Source: Peptoclostridium sp965368085
GTDB lineage: Bacteria > Bacillota > Clostridia > Peptostreptococcales > Peptostreptococcaceae
Direction of reading: 5' to 3'
NCBI GenBank assembly: GCA_965368085.1
Contig: CBDULP010000037.1
Coordinates: 1-15,800 of the forward strand
DNA: 15,800 nt
Part shown: positions 13,825-15,800 of the stretch, in pieces
Position numbering within the stretch: position 1 is the stretch's first letter
Layout: every line of letters starts with the position of its first letter
Translations under genes and position numbers: made by a program
Notes under the pieces: model-generated
Told to the model about the DNA's origin: nothing
What the model saw: the letters and a program-made list of their open reading frames with translations, nothing else
The model's database searches: none

Positions 13825-14194
13825 TAGGCTGAGTACTAAAAATAAAAATATTGTATACAAAAACATATAGACTCTGCCAGAGATAGTCCGAAACGCTTTT
13901 ATGGAGTTTTAAAATATTTCTCATCGAAATGCAGCCATGGAGCCGAATAAAGCCTTTGACTGTTTGAGTTCGCGAGTTTCAAAGGCTTACGGCGATCAAG
14001 CTGTATGAGATGATTAGAAATATCAAAACGTAAGATTAGCGTTTGATTATCCTTGCAGAGTCTTTTTGCTGAGTTCGCTAAAATCTGTATATCCGGAATA
14101 TGAAAACGACCTCCAAACAGGTATGTCTATTGCACAAAATTATATGAATCTACAATCACTGTGCAATGCCATTTGTCCCCTTGGAGGTCGCATA
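13825..14194. other. Gene-free stretch with two long imperfect hairpins
   Basis: Between the convergent RNA methyltransferase and arsC genes lie 370 bases with no supported gene. Almost all of it is occupied by two separate inverted-repeat structures (13869-14063 and 14098-14195). No clear U-tract terminator follows the methyltransferase stop codon. Confidence 0.65.
13869..14063. repeat. 195-nt long imperfect inverted repeat (MITE-like or structured RNA)
   Basis: Outer arms AGACTCTGC (13869-13877) and GCAGAGTCT (14055-14063) are perfect. Inside, the arms continue to match imperfectly: AGATAGTCCGAAACGC against AGGATAATCAAACGC, TTTTAAAATATTTCT against TTTTGATATTTCT, then CATC. The tip is closed by GCCTTTGA and TCAAAGGC around GAGTTCGCGAGT. 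No flanking target duplication was found. It may be a miniature transposable element or a folded RNA; no known family is recognised. Confidence 0.55.
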
Positions 14195-14195
14195 T
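14098..14195. repeat. 98-nt nested inverted repeat touching the arsC stop
   Basis: CGACCTCCAA (14107-14116) pairs with TTGGAGGTCG (14181-14190); inside, ATTGCACA (14129-14136) pairs with TGTGCAAT (14160-14167); outside, ATATG and CATAT extend the stem past a four-base AAAA bulge. The right end reaches the first base of the arsC stop codon, so it lies at the 3' end of the ars transcript. It could act as a terminator or RNA stabiliser, although the T-tract (TTTTC) is short and sits in the bulge. Confidence 0.5.
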
Positions 14196-14602
14196 TAAAG
14201 TTTTCCTCTTTTAACTCTTTCTATAAGGTCAATGACCTTGTCCTTTATTATATCCCTTGTGACCCTGTATCCATCCAGAGGGCCTCCCGACGGGTCTTCA
14301 AGACCCCAGTCCTCCATATGCTCATGTGGCAGAAACGGGCAGTGCACGTTGCATCCCATTGTAACAAGAACATCCACAGACTCAGGTATATCGCTCAAAA
14401 GCTTAGGGCGGTGTGAGCTCATGTCAACTCCCGCCTCTTCCATAACTTGGACTGCAAGGGGTTTGACCTCGTGGTATTCTTCTGTTCCGGCAGAATAGAC
14501 ATCAAGCATGTCTGATCCGAGTTTTTTCGCCCAGCCTTCAGCCATTTGAGACCTGCATGAATTGTGAACACACACAAACGCAACTACCTTTTTGTTATCC
14601 AT
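14195..14602 (-). CDS. arsC: Arsenate reductase, low-molecular-weight phosphatase type
   Basis: A 135-aa cytoplasmic protein of the LMW protein tyrosine phosphatase fold that reduces arsenate to arsenite. The P-loop CVHNSCR (Cys11 to Arg17) is the CX5R catalytic motif; the second active-site region TMGCNVHCPFLP has Cys84 and Cys88, and EDWGLEDPSG supplies the general-acid Asp. The spacing Cys-X3-Cys differs from the Cys82/Cys89 pair of the thioredoxin-linked S. aureus pI258 enzyme, and is closer to the GCxxxCP form seen in many other bacteria. ATG at 14602 follows GGGAG at about eight bases. It is 39 bases after the permease gene and is the second gene of the ars operon. Confidence 0.93.
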   Translation of the reverse strand: MDNKKVVAFVCVHNSCRSQMAEGWAKKLGSDMLDVYSAGTEEYHEVKPLAVQVMEEAGVDMSSHRPKLLSDIPESVDVLVTMGCNVHCPFLPHEHMEDWGLEDPSGGPLDGYRVTRDIIKDKVIDLIERVKRGKL

Positions 14603-14641
14603 TTTATCACTCCCATATAATATTTTTCACATCTATAAATA

Positions 14642-15613
14642 CTATACAGCAATCAAATGTCCTATTCCATTAAATAAATAGCCCACAAGTATTATTCCTG
14701 TTCCCGTTATTAAAACAAATGCCGATATTAGCCTTGGTTTTATTACTTTTCTAAGCAGTATCATTTCCGGAAGCGAAAGCGCCGTAACAGCCATCATGAA
14801 TGAAAGCGCCGTTCCTATGCCGACCCCCTTGTTCATAAGGGCCTCCGCTATCGGTATTGTTCCAAGTGCGTTCGAGTAAAGCGGAATCCCGAATATAACC
14901 CCTATAAATACTGCAAACGGATTGTTCGGACCTGCGTATTTCGCAAGAAGCGGCGCCGGCGCCCAGCCGTGTATTGCAGCTCCTACTCCAATACCCACAA
15001 GCAGGAATATCCATATCCTTGCGACTATTTCCTTTACATTGTCAAATGCGAAACGTATCCTTTCAGAATTGTCCATTTCGACTACTTCGCCTTGCCCTAT
15101 CTTCATATTGTAAACATATTCTTCAACCTGCTTTTCCATATGGAGCTTGTCTATTATGATTCCACCGGTAACTCCTACCACAACCCCTGCTACCACATAT
15201 GTCATTGCGACCTTCCAGCCGAATGACGCCAGAAGTATTGCAAACGCAGCCTCATTGACTATAGGAGATGTTATAAGGAATGAAAATGTAACCCCTATTG
15301 GTATTCCAGCCTCTACAAAACCTATGAAAAGCGGCACTGAAGAACATGAGCAAAACGGTGTAACTATTCCAAGAAGCGATGCCATTATGTTCCCCTGTAC
15401 ACCCTTGAAATTTTCAAGTATTCTCTTCGTCTTCTCAGGCGGGAAGTAGCTTCTTACATATGATATTAGAAATATCATCATCCCCAGAAGTATTATGATC
15501 TTTATGGTATCGTAAATAAAAAAGTGAACGCTTGAGCCAAGCCTTGTCGACATCGAAATATCAAATACGTTTTCAACAAGAATCCTAACCAAACTGTCAA
15601 GCCAGTCGAACAT
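14642..15613 (-). CDS. arsP: ArsP/DUF318-type permease
   Basis: A 323-aa membrane protein of the PF03773 permease family, which includes ArsP, an exporter of trivalent organoarsenicals. About eight hydrophobic segments are visible. The family signature TPFCSCSSVPLFIGFVEAG (85-103) has the Cys88/Cys90 pair, followed by LITSPIVNEAAF; a matching GIPLYSNALGTIPIAEAL segment lies in the second half, giving the two-fold repeat of the family. A cytoplasmic charged loop (about 150-200) joins the halves. The ATG at 15613 has AGGGGGA six bases upstream; a longer start at 15631 lacks such a site. It pairs with arsC and no ArsB or Acr3 is present in the window, so this protein may export arsenite or another toxic arsenical. 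The symbol is by family; the substrate is unproven. Confidence 0.85.
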   Translation of the reverse strand: MFDWLDSLVRILVENVFDISMSTRLGSSVHFFIYDTIKIIILLGMMIFLISYVRSYFPPEKTKRILENFKGVQGNIMASLLGIVTPFCSCSSVPLFIGFVEAGIPIGVTFSFLITSPIVNEAAFAILLASFGWKVAMTYVVAGVVVGVTGGIIIDKLHMEKQVEEYVYNMKIGQGEVVEMDNSERIRFAFDNVKEIVARIWIFLLVGIGVGAAIHGWAPAPLLAKYAGPNNPFAVFIGVIFGIPLYSNALGTIPIAEALMNKGVGIGTALSFMMAVTALSLPEMILLRKVIKPRLISAFVLITGTGIILVGYLFNGIGHLIAV

Positions 15614-15641
15614 GTCAATTCCCCCTGTCATCTTCTAATTC

Positions 15642-15665
15642 GCATATGCGCATATGCGCATATAC
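15642..15665. promoter_or_regulatory. Probable ArsR-type operator, tandem GCATATGC palindromes
   Basis: GCATATGC is repeated directly (15642-15657), followed by a further GCATAT. Each unit is a perfect palindrome and the pair forms a 16-bp palindrome. It lies from about +8 to +31 of the expected ars transcript, a place where ArsR/SmtB repressors commonly bind. The repressor gene is not in the window, so the identity of the regulator is inferred. Confidence 0.6.
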
Positions 15666-15678
15666 CTTCCATACCCCC

Positions 15679-15707
15679 ATAATACTCCCTTTTATATATA
15701 TTGTCAA
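15679..15707 (-). promoter_or_regulatory. Sigma-A type promoter of the arsP-arsC operon
   Basis: On the minus strand a perfect TTGACA (15702-15707) and TATTAT (15679-15684) stand 17 bases apart; transcription would start near 15672, about 58 bases before the permease start codon. Confidence 0.75.
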
Positions 15708-15720
15708 TATATCAATCCAC

Positions 15721-15800
15721 GTGAACTACCCCCACTTATAGAAGCGGGAGCTTCTTGGTCAATAGAGCTAACGCTCCAAGTTTACCCAAGCTCTAAGGGC
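15721..15800 (-). mobile_element. Right end and omega-RNA 3' part of an IS200/IS605-type (TnpB) element, partial
   Basis: Read on the minus strand, the window edge carries a run of small stems: GAGC-GTTA-GCTC nested inside CTTGG...CCAAG, then a hairpin CCCGCTTCTATAAGTGGG with one mismatch, closing with GGTAGTTCAC. I recognise this pattern from the right ends of clostridial IS605-family elements, where it forms the 3' scaffold of the omega-RNA of TnpB. TAGAGCT and AGCTCTA can also pair, fitting a pseudoknot. The tnpB gene would lie past the right edge on the same strand. Without it, a stand-alone non-autonomous copy is equally possible. The exact end after GTTCAC is inferred. Confidence 0.6.

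Noticed and set aside
13598..13924. 108-codon minus-strand frame across the end of the RNA methyltransferase gene
   Set aside because: Mostly a shadow of the methyltransferase frame; no ribosome site and no domain pattern.
1..15800. CRISPR array, tRNA or rRNA genes
   Set aside because: No regularly spaced repeats and no tRNA- or rRNA-like sequence were seen on either strand by reading.

Overview
The window reads as a chromosomal segment of a low- to mid-GC Gram-positive anaerobe, most likely a clostridium in the broad Peptostreptococcaceae neighbourhood. This rests on strong GGAGG-type ribosome binding sites, frequent ATA and AGA/AGG codons, a split accBCDA acetyl-CoA carboxylase operon, sigma-A type promoters and a clostridial-looking IS200/IS605-type end. 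The assignment is inference; no rRNA is present.

Left region (1-5100, all on the minus strand). A tight operon runs AIM24-family protein, an N-terminally extended divergent TerD protein, a canonical TerD protein, a PMCA-type Ca2+ P-type ATPase, and the first codons of a membrane protein cut by the left edge. It joins calcium-binding TerD domains to a calcium pump and looks like a Ter/AIM24 envelope or ion stress module. Its leader holds a tandem 18-bp repeat.

Middle-left (5100-5960). This holds two overlapping small genes (58 aa basic, 40 aa single-pass membrane) with a terminator, and little else.

Centre (5944-9800, minus strand). A complete accB-accC-accD-accA operon for malonyl-CoA synthesis has a near-consensus promoter (TTGAAA-N17-TATAAT). 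Just downstream of the expected transcription start lies a 17-bp inverted repeat, TTAGTATCTGGTACTAA, closely resembling the FapR operator. The operon ends in a hairpin that includes the accA stop codon.

Centre-right (9930-13825). A divergent GNAT acetyltransferase gene converges on a two-domain polyphosphate:AMP phosphotransferase gene (PPK2 class II); a perfect 19-bp stem terminator is shared by both. A THUMP-domain RNA methyltransferase gene follows, divergent from the phosphotransferase.

Right region (13825-15800). A 370-bp gene-free stretch holds two separate long imperfect inverted repeats (about 195 and 98 nt). Then come arsC and an ArsP/DUF318-type permease gene in one operon (minus strand), with a strong promoter and a GCATATGC tandem palindrome as probable operator. 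Directly upstream, at the window edge, is what looks like the right end and omega-RNA 3' end of an IS200/IS605 (TnpB) element. The natural guide position after that end falls on the ars promoter -35 box. This arrangement, the ter/AIM24/Ca2+-ATPase operon and the FapR-like site on acc are the most interesting points.
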